64,000 nucleotides of DNA, taken from Haliclona indistincta. Taxonomy: Eukaryota; Porifera; Demospongiae; Haplosclerida; Chalinidae. The notes under the pieces are model-generated. The model did not search any database, was not told the origin of the DNA, and saw only the letters and a list, made by a program, of their open reading frames with translations. A program made the position numbers and the translations under genes. Positions within the stretch are counted from its first letter, which is position 1; each line of letters opens with the position of its first letter. Below, piece by piece: positions 52,401 to 62,766 of this stretch. The stretch lies in assembly GCA_964017065.1 (NCBI GenBank), contig OZ024790.1, forward strand, positions 2,660,631 to 2,724,630. Direction: 5' to 3'.

Positions 52401-54403
52401 GCGGACCAAATTACAGAAAAGCCTGCCTTGGATTACAGGAGACATTGTTGGCCTCATTAAAGAACGCAACTTTCATTTTTTTAAAGCTAAGAAGTCCAAT
52501 GATCCGATTCATTTTGCACTATACAAATCTTTACGAAACCAGATTGTTGGCTTACTCCGAGTAGCCAAAAAGGATTTTTTCAATTCCTTGGCACCTACAA
52601 ATAGTAAGCAGTTTTGGAAAACCATAAAAATGATTAATAAAGAGAAATCACAAATTCCTTCTTTATCTTACGACAATCTTGAGGCCGTCACCCCCAAAGA
52701 AAAGGCTGACATGTTGAATTCTTTCTTCTCATTGTGCTGGAACTATTCTGTTGCTCCTCTACAAAATCACGCTGAAAGTTATTGTGATTTTTCTATTGCT
52801 TGTCCAGACTGCTTGCTATGTAGCATTGAGGAGGTTTTGTCTCTAATCAGAGGTCTTGATGTCTCCAAAGCTAGTGGCCCTGATGGTATCTCTGCACATA
52901 TGCTCAAATCCACTGCCTTAAGCATTGCTCCTTCACTCTGTGTTTTATTTAATACTTCCATATCAATGGGTCACTTTCCGGAAGCATGGAAAAGAGCTAA
53001 TATCGTTCCAATCTTAAAGTCACAAACTGACAAGGCCAGCCCCTCTGGATATCGACCTATATCACTTCTTCCAATTATTAGTAAGCTGCTTGAGAAACAT
53101 GTTTACTCTATTGTTTCTGATCACCTAGCTGACAGCCAACCCCTTTCTGATTCTCAGTGGGGGTTTCGTAAAGGTATGTCTACCATTACAGCTGTTTTGT
53201 CACTTACTCATGAATGGTTGTCTCTACTTGACCACAACCAGGAAATCTGTTGCATTTTTTTTCGATTTTAAGAAGGCCTTTGACAGTATTCCTCATGCCT
53301 CGCTTATGGCTAAACTAGAACTGTTACATCTTTCCCCCTTCATTCTTTCATGGCTTGATAGTTATCTGACTAAACGTCAACAACGTGTTGTGATAAATGG
53401 TGTTTCTTCTGAGTCAATTACTGTTGTTTCAGGGGTGCCACAAGGCTCTGTCCTGGGTCCTCTTCTATTTCTTATATACATTGATAGCATATCTCAAATT
53501 CAACTTTCCAATGATAGTAAACTTAAGCTTGTTATGTATGCTGATGATATACTTCTTCACAAGTCTATAAATGCAACTGATGACTTTTCCTGCCTTCAAA
53601 ATGATGTCAGTCACATTCAATCCTGGTCCTCTCTTAATGCTTTGACTTTTAATGGTTCAAAGTGCAAGCAAATGTTATTGTCTCGTAAAAAGAAGCCTAC
53701 TGTTTGCATACCTATGGTTCTAAATGGACAACCTTTACAAATTGTCAACTCTTTCAAGTATTTGGGTTTATTGATATCTTCAGATCTGGGCTGGAGTACT
53801 CACATCCAATACATTTGCAGTAAAGCTAAGAAGATGTTAGGTATCCTTTATAGACAATTCTCAAGCAATGCAACAGAATCCACAATGGTCAAACTTTATC
53901 TATCCCAAGTTAGACCACTCTTGGAATATGGTGTTGAGGTGTGGCATCCATATCTCTCTAAGGACACACAGGCTTTAGAAAATGTGCAGAAATTTGCACT
54001 TCGCATTTGTTCTAATAACTGGCAAGCTAACTACCATGACTTACTTGAGCATTATAATTTACCTACTTTGGAAAATCGTCGTCTATATCTGTCTTTGTGC
54101 ACTTTCTTTAAAATCGTACACAAACTTAGTTATTTTCCTGCTTCCCTTATACCATCTCATTTTTCATTCTCTGCTCTCCGTTCTTCTAATCCTCATAATT
54201 TCTTTATTCCTTTCTCTCGTACTTATCAGTCTGCCAACTCTTTCATGTTTCGTTCTATTAAATTATGGAATAACCTACCTACAGAAGCTAAACTGTGTAC
54301 TGACCTTAAGTTATTTAAAAAACTTATTTTACCTTTATTTAGTTAACTTAATTAATTATACCTACCACTACTAGCACGATTTGCTAAATGTGTGTTATTT
54401 CTA

Positions 54404-54457
<54 letters not shown>
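52401..54457 (+). pseudogene. CR1/Jockey-type LINE, 5'-truncated, nearly intact RT
   Basis: Flanked by the 12-bp duplication TGGAATGGAACG (52389-52400, 54458-54469). The coding part starts between endonuclease and RT (LQKSLPWITGDIVGLIKERN). It has GLDVSKASGPDGISAHML, ANIVPILKS, GYRPISLLPIISKLLEK, then FFDFKKAFDSIPHASL, SGVPQGSVLGPLLF and YADD, and ends with SIKLWNNLPTEAK and a stop at 54344-54346. One extra T in an 8-T run at about 53256 shifts the frame; otherwise it is open. A poly-A stretch and (TA)n tail close it. The Met at 52321 belongs to flanking DNA. Confidence 0.92.

Positions 54458-54458
<1 letters not shown>
54412..54458. repeat. (TA)n microsatellite at the LINE 3' end
   Basis: About 23 TA units following AAAAAAAA, part of the LINE tail. 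Confidence 0.95.
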
Positions 54459-54460
<2 letters not shown>

Positions 54461-54484
54461 AATGGAACGCAAAGCGATAAAAAG

Positions 54485-54801
54485 CAGTGGCGTAACTACG
54501 GTAGGGCAGGGGGGGCAGTTGCCCCCCCGCTTTTGAAGAACCGGAAGCATATTAATAACAGAACTTAGCTTCTAGAAGTCCTCCTGACCTAGAGAGTGAG
54601 TCTAGTACACACTCAGCAGTCAGCAGTACAGCGTACGTTTCGCGCCATCTTTGTTATGGACTTTTAGCGAATCAAAGTGTCAAAATGACGTCATCTCATG
54701 AATATTAATTAGATTTTGCGTTTGGCGGCGCGCGCTTCGCGCGCATATTCAACTTTCCTGTGGCTTGCCCCTCCGCTTCTTCAATCCTAGTTACGTCCCT
54801 G
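54485..54801. mobile_element. hAT-like MITE
   Basis: Ends CAGTGGCGTAACTACGGTAG and CTAGTTACGTCCCTG are the familiar CAG(T/G)GGCGTAACTA hAT termini. AAAAG on both sides is an imperfect duplication. Inside lies a G/C-homopolymer-rich start (GGGGGGGCAGTTGCCCCCCC). Confidence 0.75.
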
Positions 54802-55620
54802 AAAAGACACTTGATTTGACTTTTTCAGCTTGAATCATAGCCTAGAGCTTACTTCTACATCTGTAGGTAGAATTGCCCAACGTAGTCTGATCTGTGCACT
54901 GCAGTGTAGCCCTCAAAGACTAGCTGTAGGTCACGTGCCACTCGCTCAGGCTCAGCGTGTGCAGACTACTGAATCGAGTTCATAGGAATCACTAGCTCTC
55001 TCTGTGACGGAGAGAAACTCTACCCTTAGCTTAGATCACCATAACATGACTTATAACCGTTGTTTGTATCCAGGCAGCATATACGCCTGTGCAACAAGGG
55101 GGTGTGGCTGTGGGTGTGTACGGTGTATTTACAGCAAGGCTGTTGTTAGAACGTTAACTTAGTTCCAGAGTAAAGATCAGCGTGCGCTGTTAGACTAAAC
55201 TCTGCCTGTATAGTTAGTGAGTTTAACCTCTGATTCATTTCTTACGAGTTACGCTCAAGCAGAAATCTCAGGCTGAGCTGCTTGCAGTTGCACTAGACTA
55301 GTCTGTCACCAGCTATCAACGCGTCTCACACTCCACTACCGCTCTCCACTCTTTGCGTGCAGCAGTACAAGTCAAAGCAAGTGTCTTTTTTCTTTTCAAG
55401 TCGTAATTTGACTGTTTTCTTTACTGTTTGACGTTCCATTCCATATTCCATTCCACGTTCCGCGTTTTATACCGGTTATGACTCATTTCACCCGGTTTGA
55501 AACGACTACGTCACGGATACGTCACGTGCACAAGCCCCCTTCGGGGGCTTATTTCATCTACATGCGCGCGCGTACTGAATCACTATAAAGCCTTGTTAGT
55601 AGCAACGGTTGGTCAGCTGG

Positions 55621-55690
55621 TTCCGGTGGCTCAGAGGTTTAGTGCAGTGGTTTGTGGTGCAGACGTTCCCGGTTCGATTCTCACAGTGTC
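55621..55690 (+). ncRNA. tRNA-derived SINE head (pol III boxes)
   Basis: TGGCTCAGAGG (A box, 55627-55637) and GGTTCGATTC (B box, 55671-55680) are correctly spaced for an internal pol III promoter. The flanks do not fold into a good acceptor stem, so this is a tRNA-like SINE head or pseudogene, not a functional tRNA. Confidence 0.6.
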
Positions 55691-55739
55691 CATTGTTTTT
55701 CTTTGTTTTTTTTTCACGAAAAACTTAAGTTTTTTAGCT

Positions 55740-55935
55740 AGTAGTAACACTCTCGACGATCCTTAGTTTAGAACGACCTTCTACGATCCTTAGCTAGGGC
55801 CGAAGGCCCTGTTTAGGACGCCCCTCCCGACGATCTTTAGTTAGGGCCGAAGGCCCTGTTTAGGACGCCCCTCCCGACGATCCTTAGGGTTTCCAAGGGC
55901 CGAAGTTTAGGTTTAGGACGACCCTCCCGACTCTG
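55740..55935. repeat. 47-bp tandem repeat with GGGCCGAAGGCCC hairpin
   Basis: Three to four units of GGGCCGAAGGCCCTGTTTAG plus GACGCCCCTCCCGACGATC.., the last ones degraded. Each unit holds a 5-bp stem hairpin. Confidence 0.85.
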
Positions 55936-56143
55936 CGCTGTTAGCACAAGGTTTTTAGGGTTTTGGGTTTAGTTGACAGTATTCGTCCATAGTTATCACG
56001 TGATTGCCATGGCAACCGTTTCAAACCGGGTGAATTGAGTCATTCCCGTTTTATACCTACCCGTTTGCAAGTTGGTTGTCATAGTCAATGGTTCATGCTT
56101 GATAGTGTGGTTAGCACGGTTGATACAGTGTGGTTAACCTTAG

Positions 56144-56376
56144 CCATACATGGCTTCTCTGTATTACGCAATCATTATCACATGAGTCTGATAGCACATG
56201 CTCTAATTCTTGTGCATTATCACAAGCAAGCTCGAGCTGTGTTTACTGTGGTGCAGTGGCTTTGCAAGATTGCTTCCAACAGAAGCAGCTTGCTAATAGC
56301 AATGGAATTAGAATTAGAGCATATGCTCTCAGACTCACATGATAATGATTGCGTAATACAGAGAAGCCATGTATGG
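56144..56376. mobile_element. Fold-back MITE with about 68-bp arms
   Basis: CCATACATGGCTTCTCTGTA (56144) is the inverse of TACAGAGAAGCCATGTATGG ending at 56376, and the match runs about 68 bp. TAG is found on both sides. Non-coding; the superfamily is open, with a 3-bp duplication pointing to PIF/Harbinger if real. Confidence 0.7.
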
Positions 56377-57088
56377 TAGGGTCCGCAATGCAAAAAATAA
56401 AAGTCAGAGAATGTAGCCTTTACTGCAGTTACAAACAACACTATATACGTAACAAACAGCTGCATATTCAAATCTCTGAAATCGTTGCTCGTTGCTCTGC
56501 AATCGCTAGCTGAAATCGGCAACTTTCGTAACCTTTGACCTTTGGGTTAAATAATGGTGCATTCTCGACTCTTCGCTAGGCTTGAGCCAATAATGCTAGC
56601 ATAATTTTTGGCATTTTCGGCATGATAAAGCATCGAGCATAATAGGTACAATTTCTCGTAAATGACGTCATGCAATGGGCGTGGTGGTAGGCGTATGCTA
56701 AAACGGCGGCAAGCTTGAGCACGAGTGTAGATCTAGTAGACTCTGCACTCGTCTGCAGACATTAGCGATGACGACGAACTTGGCTACTTGGCCGACGGTG
56801 AAATGGCAGTTTCGGTGAATGAAGGAATAGGCACTAGTAGTGGGACCTCTAGCACTTCGGTATCGATTGAAAGCGCCCACAGCGTCTGAACTGGGTTATT
56901 ATAATCAATCAATTTATTTAGACACATGGCATTACGTAGCATAATAGGAAAAACTTGAAGCATAATAGGGGGAAAATTGAAGCATTGCCAAAAAGCATAA
57001 TAGGCACATTTAAAGGCATTATCGGCTCAAGCCTACTCTTCGCGATAGTTAGCAGTCAGCGCTCTGTTTGCGCGTGCTTAGTACCGTC
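56377..57088. other. Unassigned sequence upstream of the ankyrin gene
   Basis: No supported gene. GCATAATAGG recurs several times between 56590 and 57020, as a short irregular repeat. Confidence 0.4.
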
Positions 57089-57596
57089 CAGTGGCGGTTC
57101 TAGAGAGAAATGTTTGGGGGGCCAGTAAATACCGTAAATGGTACGGGCTCAAATGCGGACCGGACCGGACTGCGCGGACCAGCTCACGTGATCATTGGCC
57201 AGCGGCGCGCGGCAAAGTTTGCGCATAGCGCGCCTAGCCGTGCTGCAATTTTCAAGCTAATGCATGCTGAGGATCATGATGACATCACAGTTTCAATAAG
57301 TGTACATGCATGCACTAATTATTAGCAATCATTGATGTCAGCTAGCTTCTGAAGTTAGATATTCAACAAGCCAGGTACTGTAGCAGTGCTGTTGCAACAC
57401 AAGGCAGCAGTATAGCAACACTAAGTAACAGTGTTGCAGCACAAAGCAACAGTACTGAGATCATGCCAAAGATCATCTCTGGTCTTAACAGTGCAGCAGC
57501 TACACTGAGCTCACTATCTGTTGCAGTCCACACTCACACTCATGTGCAGTGGACAACTTTCTGCATGACTATTCACGTTGCAGGCATGCTATTATT

Positions 57597-58810
57597 ATGC
57601 CTCGGTGGGCGGAGCCACGAGGCATACAGTAGTTCGTTTGTGTATGTATGTATCTGTCTGTCTGTCGGCAGGATTTCTCGTCGCTTGCTGAAAACTAAGT
57701 GCTGAAACGTGCAACACAAGCTAAAGTCGATATTTGCTTCAAAATGAATTGTAAGGATTTTGGTTATAAGGCTCTGTTCGTGAGTTATAGCGTGATTGTT
57801 TACCTCGCGATCGCCGGCTGGCGATCTAGTTGCTGATGTAACGACAAAATTGTCTATTGCTGGCTGCCTTACAGCTAGTGAGTTCGCATTTACTTCAGAA
57901 CAGCACGGCAGACTTGTATATGAAGCTGCGTTCTAGAGTTATGGCGTATAGCTTTGCTTACCTCGCGATCGATGGCCGTTGCTGGTGATCTGGAGTTCTC
58001 CGTAGACAAAACTATCCACAGCTGACTGCCTAGAAGCTGATAGGTTACATCATAAGTCTATAGAAATTGTGTAAGCAAGCTATCTCGCTCGTTGTACGTG
58101 CTGTGCCCTGAACAATATAGACACGCCCAGTTGAATTAGTGGTCAGCACTGATTGGCTTCTGATTGCATAACTATTATACTGCATTGTGATTGCTGTACA
58201 GAAAGGTACAACACCTGCAGTTTGTTGCTGTGTATGTGAAATTGTTGCATTCCACCGACGCATCTGCACCTTTGGTTTACTGTCGGTTGTCCCTGTGTGC
58301 TCCACCGAGGCATCAGCACCTTTGGTGCCTAGTTGGTGATGGCAACTGCCTGTTTTGAAGTTTCTATTTCATCTTGGTGCATGTATGAACAGAAGAAAAT
58401 CACCAATCTGTAAGAGCATTCATTGATCGTGGATGTTATTGAGAAGAACCCCAGACCTTTCGTTCCATTGTGCCACCAATCTACTGTAGTGAAACATGTT
58501 GACAGAATGAAGAAAAACTACACTTGGGGAACAGATGTTGAGATCTGCTGAATTATGTGTCTGCACTCCTGTGTGACTTATTTGACTTATGCTTACTTGT
58601 ATCATTAGCTCAGTTTGGCATTTTTTTCTTTTTTTTAATCTTTGTCAAAAGCAGGTGTGACCAGCTAATACAAAGGCCAACCAGTGAAAACAGGACACAC
58701 AAAAGGAACATAGACAGATAACCAAAGAAATTTAAACAGTAAAGTCAGTGGAAGTAGTAATAAAGAAATAAAGCACCGAAGATGCAGATGCCTCGGTGCA
58801 GTAGCATGTA
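57597..58810. mobile_element. ATGCCTCGG-type repeat with terminal hairpin
   Basis: Starts with the hairpin ATGCCTCGGTGGGCGGAGCC-ACGAGGCAT and ends near GATGCCTCGGTGCAG, with an inner CACCGAGGCATCAGCACC. The starting hairpin also occurs at 34612 and the end at 41860. Read on the minus strand this is a 3'-terminal hairpin, so it may be a third rolling-circle-like family; that is inference. Confidence 0.45.
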
Positions 58811-58859
58811 TGCTAGCATGCAATTAGCAGATGCATAATTACGACAGCATGTATGCATG

Positions 58860-59040
58860 CAGTAGATCTATGGAAGCATCAAAACAGTATCATGGAAGCA
58901 TGCAAGCAGCAGAACTATGGAACCATGCAAGCAGCAGAACAATGCGTGGTAGCATGCAAGCAGCAGAACCATGGAAGAATGAAAGCAGAGGAACTAAGTA
59001 TGCAAGCAGCAGAACTATGGAAGCATGCAAACAGCAGATC
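58860..59040. repeat. ATGGAAGCATGCAAGCAGCAGAAC tandem array
   Basis: Seven or so irregular units of about 25-30 bp, the same unit as at 42900-43100, next to the same kind of repeat end. The frames across it are by-products. Confidence 0.85.
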
Positions 59041-59466
59041 ACGAACTGCCATCAAGTGACGTGTCGTCCGCTCTGCAATACGACCGGCTAGCTCAGCTCA
59101 GCAGGCTGTCGAACGGCCAATGATCACGTGAGCTGGTCCGCGCGGTCCGGTCCGCATTTGAGCCCGTACCCCAGTAAATGTGCGCGCTAGCGCGCACTCG
59201 ATTTTTGGAAACAGCTAATTAATATTCATTAGAATACGTCATTTTAAACTGCGTATGGGCAATAATAGTGCGTTCGCGGTAGCCAGTTGGAAAGCAAGAC
59301 AGACCGCGAAACAGCTGTGTAAGGCAAGACAGCTGTACCAAGCAAGGTACATACGTTCATAAATGTTTTGGTTGGAGGAGGCAAGCAAAAATTTTAAAGA
59401 GGGCAATTTATGGGGGGCCATGGCCCCCTCAGGCCCCCCCCCCCTAGAACCGCTACTGGTACCGTC

Positions 59467-59894
59467 TCGGCAGTTCTTGCAAAAGCTCAGATTGGCAGGC
59501 TTACCTCCCCAAATAAGAGTTTCAGGACTAGCAATGACTCGTGATTCCAACATATTTGGGCTTTACTTTTTGTGACATTGAACAGACAGATCCCTACCAG
59601 TATTTTCTGATAGTACTAAGTCTAAACACTGCATAAAATACATTTCAGCCGAAATGCTTGCTGTTTGCCATCTGGCTGAAAAGGCTCAAAATATTAACCG
59701 TACTACAGAGAACTATGACCATAAACGCGGCATCATCAGCACAAAACTAGCATCAAAGGAAAGATATCCAACCATAGCATCCGTTGCAAGTACAATCAGC
59801 AACCACACGCTACTTTTGAGCCTGCATTTTTGATAAGAAAAACAGTGCTTTCTGAAAATGCAGGCTCAAAGTAACGTGTGAATGCTGATTGTAC
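59467..59894. other. Unassigned sequence with an imperfect inverted repeat
   Basis: 59790-59830 and 59850-59895 are inverted to each other (TACAATCAGCAACCACACG... against ...CGTGTGAATGCTGATTGTAC), with TTTTGAGCCTGCATTTTTGA between. It is a short fold-back of unknown class. Confidence 0.5.
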
Positions 59895-60258
59895 TTGTAG
59901 CACAGCTAGCAACAACGACCCAAGCTATTGGCTACATGGCAATATGGGGAAAACCACAAGCCCCACGTCCCTCTGTACTGCGCATGTACAAGCAGCGAGT
60001 ACTACGTACAACTGACTTACTGCAGTAAAGACATGTCTAGACTCTAGAGACTACAAGAAAATAAAAAGATTTCTAACGAAATCAAAAGGATGTAGGGATA
60101 AAGAAATCTGCTACTGGTCCACAATGTGAACCAACAAGGAGCAAGCATGGAATGGTAACACGATTGACTTGCTAACAGACTACATCAGTGGCTGCTGTGG
60201 CCTGACTATAGCTAGTTCAGCTAGTTGCTGTTGACTGACACCTGACGTGCATTGAATT
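59895..60258. repeat. Duplicate of the ankyrin gene upstream region
   Basis: Matches 49711-50065 across the junction between unique upstream sequence and the RC-B 5' arm, including the same internal deletion in the arm. This is a duplication of about 0.35 kb, not two independent insertions. Confidence 0.85.
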
Positions 60259-61349
60259 GGTAATCCTATGGAATGGAATGGTAATCCTATAGCTTGCCGT
60301 TCTTCGAAGACTCCATACAGATATGTGTTCTCCGTGAACCATACGGCGCGGAGATACTCAAGCTAGTGCTTGGTCACGTGCGCTAACCACTGCCTAGTCA
60401 CGTGCGTATTGCGCAATCACATTAATGGCGTCTAACACTTAGCTGACAACGGATCACGATCGAGTAATCGCGGAATTTATATCGCCGTTTCGCTAAAAGC
60501 TAAGTTCAAAAGGCACATGCCAGGACAATTTCACGACTGTTCGTGGGTGTTTTGGTCCCGGCACTGCTCACGTAAAGGTGCTAGGCGAGTGGAAGGAAGG
60601 AAGGAAGGAAGGAAGGAAGGAAGGAAGGAAGGAAGGAAGGAAGGAAGGAAGGAAGGAAGGAAGGAAGGAAGGAAGGAAGGAAGGAAGGAAGGAAGGAAGG
60701 AAGGAAGGAAGGAAGGAAGGAAGGAAGGAAGGAAGGAAGGAAGGAAGGAAGGAAGGAAGGAAGGAAGGAAGGAAGGAAGGAAGGAAGGAAGGAAGGAAGG
60801 AAGGAAGGAAGGAAGGAAGGAAGGAAGGAAGGAAGGAAGGAAGGAAGGAAGGAAGGAAGGAAGGAAGGAAGGAAGGAAGGAAGGAAGGAAGGAAGGAAGG
60901 AAGGAAGGAAGGAAGGAAGGAAGGAAGGAAGGAAGGAAGGAAGGAAGGAAGGAAGGAAGGAAGGAAGGAAGGAAGGAAGGAAGGAAGGAAGGAAGGAAGG
61001 AAGGAAGGAAGGAAGGAAGGAAGGAAGGAAGGAAGGAAGGAAGGAAGGAAGGAAGGAAGGAAGGAAGGAAGGAAGGAAGGAAGGAAGGAAGAAAGAAAGA
61101 AAGAAAACGAAGATGACGAAATTCGATTTTCACCGTTTCCAGGTTCGTCACTTTACTAACAATTTCGAGCCATCTCCTTGCTACTGTAAGATGGGACAAC
61201 GCCAGAGAGCAGATTTAAGTGTCTTTGGACGTATAAAATTCATCACCAGGCGAAATATCGGCGTTTGAACGCTAATACATTGTATGTAGCAGCCATCTTG
61301 CTTTTCCGTTTAACCCTACATAGGGAGGTACTACCGTGCCTCCCTAATA
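60054..61349 (+). mobile_element. RC-B element with giant GGAA microsatellite
   Basis: 5' arm (60054-60258), a deletion of the second arm, then body from GCTTGCCGTTCTTCGAAGAC to the 3' hairpin AGGGAGGTACTACCGTGCCTCCCTAATA. The usual purine tract is here about 500 bp of (GGAA)n. The 3' subterminal motif is the AACCCTACAT variant. Confidence 0.85.
60591..61091. repeat. (AAGG)n, about 125 units
   Basis: An almost uninterrupted tetranucleotide tract of about 500 bp. It creates 190-220-residue frames on both strands that are not genes. Confidence 0.98.
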
Positions 61350-62163
61350 CTCGCCATTTCTAGAAAGCACAACGCATTCTATAGAATGCGCAAATTCCTA
61401 GAATACGCGAAACAGAAATAATACTACAGTGGAACCCTTCTAATCTGGATGCCAGCTGGGCCCCACAAATAGTGTCCTGACTAGCTAGAGAGGTATGTTC
61501 TGATTTAAGGAGTTGCATGTTAGCATACAAAATACAAAATCAACTTTATAATACACGGGCCGGTATCCTTACACTGCGAAAATAGTATTGCTGCTTTAAC
61601 GGGTCATTTGTTACTAGAGATTTGTAGTGAGGAAAATAAATCAGCCATGTAGCATTAAATTTTATTATTGTGCTTTTACATGGAATACATGAATGTGTTA
61701 TGGCTGTGCGCAATCATGTGGAGGCAAAACTAACTGAGCTGAGCTAGGATCCTTCAATTATGTTATAAAAATTCCATGCAACAAAATTTAATGACTTGTT
61801 ATAAATACAACCGTTATTGCAGTGTATTTAACTACAGTGAGAGATTCTTCTGTCAGTAGTCATAAATGATGCTAATATTTTTACCAAACCAGCAGCATGA
61901 GCATGAGCATTCCGTCTGTGTCCCGTCCCATCCCGGCTTTTTTTATAGTAACAAACCATACAATACATGTACAACGTTCTTTTCAGTGGTCACTCCAAGT
62001 GCAAATCGGGTTTCTGTTCGGTATCGGTAGTCCGCGATCCATTCGACCTGGTCATTTTTACTGCGCAAACTACTGTTATACAGTGATTTTATTACTTCTT
62101 GCAAGGGTAAAGCGTAAACCATAGAGCGTATAGACAGTAAATTGTGGAACACTAATGTGTTAA
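61350..62163. other. Unassigned sequence
   Basis: A single pogo-like end, CAGTGGAACCCTTCTAATC, is at about 61433 without a partner. Nothing else is supported. Confidence 0.35.
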
Positions 62164-62762
62164 CCCTTTAGGGCCTATAGCGGATTTAGCCGTCATAATT
62201 GACTCCACCTACTGTAGACGTCATAAATAGTGTGAAAAGTGCTCTAGAAAGGTCAAATAAAGTTTAATTGCAAAAGCTAACTTTACCTGAAAAAAACCAC
62301 TGTTTTTCGCCGCGCCCTCCCCACTGAAATATATAGAACGGGGGGATTTTTAAAGGGGGGTGTCCCCCCTTTAACCCGGGGTTCGAAGGGGCGGAGCCCC
62401 TCGCCGCTTTCGGCATTTTTGGGGCTTCAGGATGCCTGGAAATGCATACTTGGGCATAGAATATGGTCTAAACTATGCTGTTTGCTCACCTGGACACCAC
62501 CAGGTTTTTGTATCAGTCACCAGGGCTAAACGAAGACCAAAGTTGGCTGAAAAATGACGAGGTCGCAGCACTTAAGCGGCTTCAGTTCCGAATTGGGAGT
62601 GGCCAACTCAGAGTTTAGTACATGGTCGTAAACTTTGACATGCCAGGAAAAAACAGTGCTAGTTTGGATCAGCTAGCGTACTGCATGTTGTAGAAATCGC
62701 AAGACAAACTGTCAGTTTAGAACAAGCCGAATTTTCGTCAAAATAATTCAGTCACTAAAGAG
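62164..62762. mobile_element. piggyBac-like non-autonomous element (TTAA)
   Basis: CCCTTTAGGGCC... to ...CACTAAAGAG with TTAA on both sides (62160-62163, 62763-62766). The interior shares blocks with 4161-4751 (GACGAGGTCGCWGCACTT, TCGGCATTT, GGCTTC). It is diverged, non-coding and contains a GGGG/CCCC hairpin near 62340-62400. Confidence 0.8.
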
Positions 62763-62766
62763 TTAA

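Larger units (their letters stand above)
52361..56062. mobile_element. MULE-like element, 9-bp duplication, with nested LINE and hAT
   Basis: Exact 16-bp ends GGGTAGGTATAAAACG and CGTTTTATACCTACCC, flanked by GTTTGCAAG (52352-52360, 56063-56071). Nested are a LINE (52401-54457) and a hAT MITE (54485-54801). An inverted copy of the left end (GTTCCATTCC...CGCGTTTTATACC) lies at 55431-55472. A further inverted pair, TGACTCATTTCACCCGG and CCGGGTGAATTGAGTCA (55479 and 56026), closes an inner palindrome. No transposase was found. 9-bp duplications suggest Mutator-like transposition. Confidence 0.7.
57131..59170. mobile_element. MULE-like element nested in the hAT element
   Basis: About 60-bp inverted ends (GGTACGGGCTCAAATGCGGA at 57140; inverse ending at 59170), flanked by CCAGTAAAT (57122-57130, 59171-59179). 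The left junction has an extra imperfect copy, ACCGTAAAT, so the exact left end is uncertain. It carries the ATGCCTCGG repeat (57597-58810) and a tandem array. Confidence 0.75.
57089..59458. mobile_element. hAT-like element hosting nested insertions
   Basis: Ends CAGTGGCGGTTCTAGAG and CTAGAACCGCTACTG with the exact 8-bp duplication GTACCGTC (57081-57088, 59459-59466). Apart from the nested MULE-like element, only about 320 bp of hAT sequence remains, so it is non-autonomous. Confidence 0.88.

Noticed and set aside
55621..55690. Functional tRNA gene
   Set aside because: Pol III boxes are present, but the acceptor stem does not pair and no proper anticodon arm is evident.
60517..61199. Frames of 190 to 222 codons across the (AAGG)n tract
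   Set aside because: A tetranucleotide tract is open in several frames on both strands; there is no biological sequence outside the repeat.
61433..61530. Possible pogo-like element
   Set aside because: Only one end (CAGTGGAACCCTTCTAATC) is visible; no inverted partner or TA-flanked second end was found.
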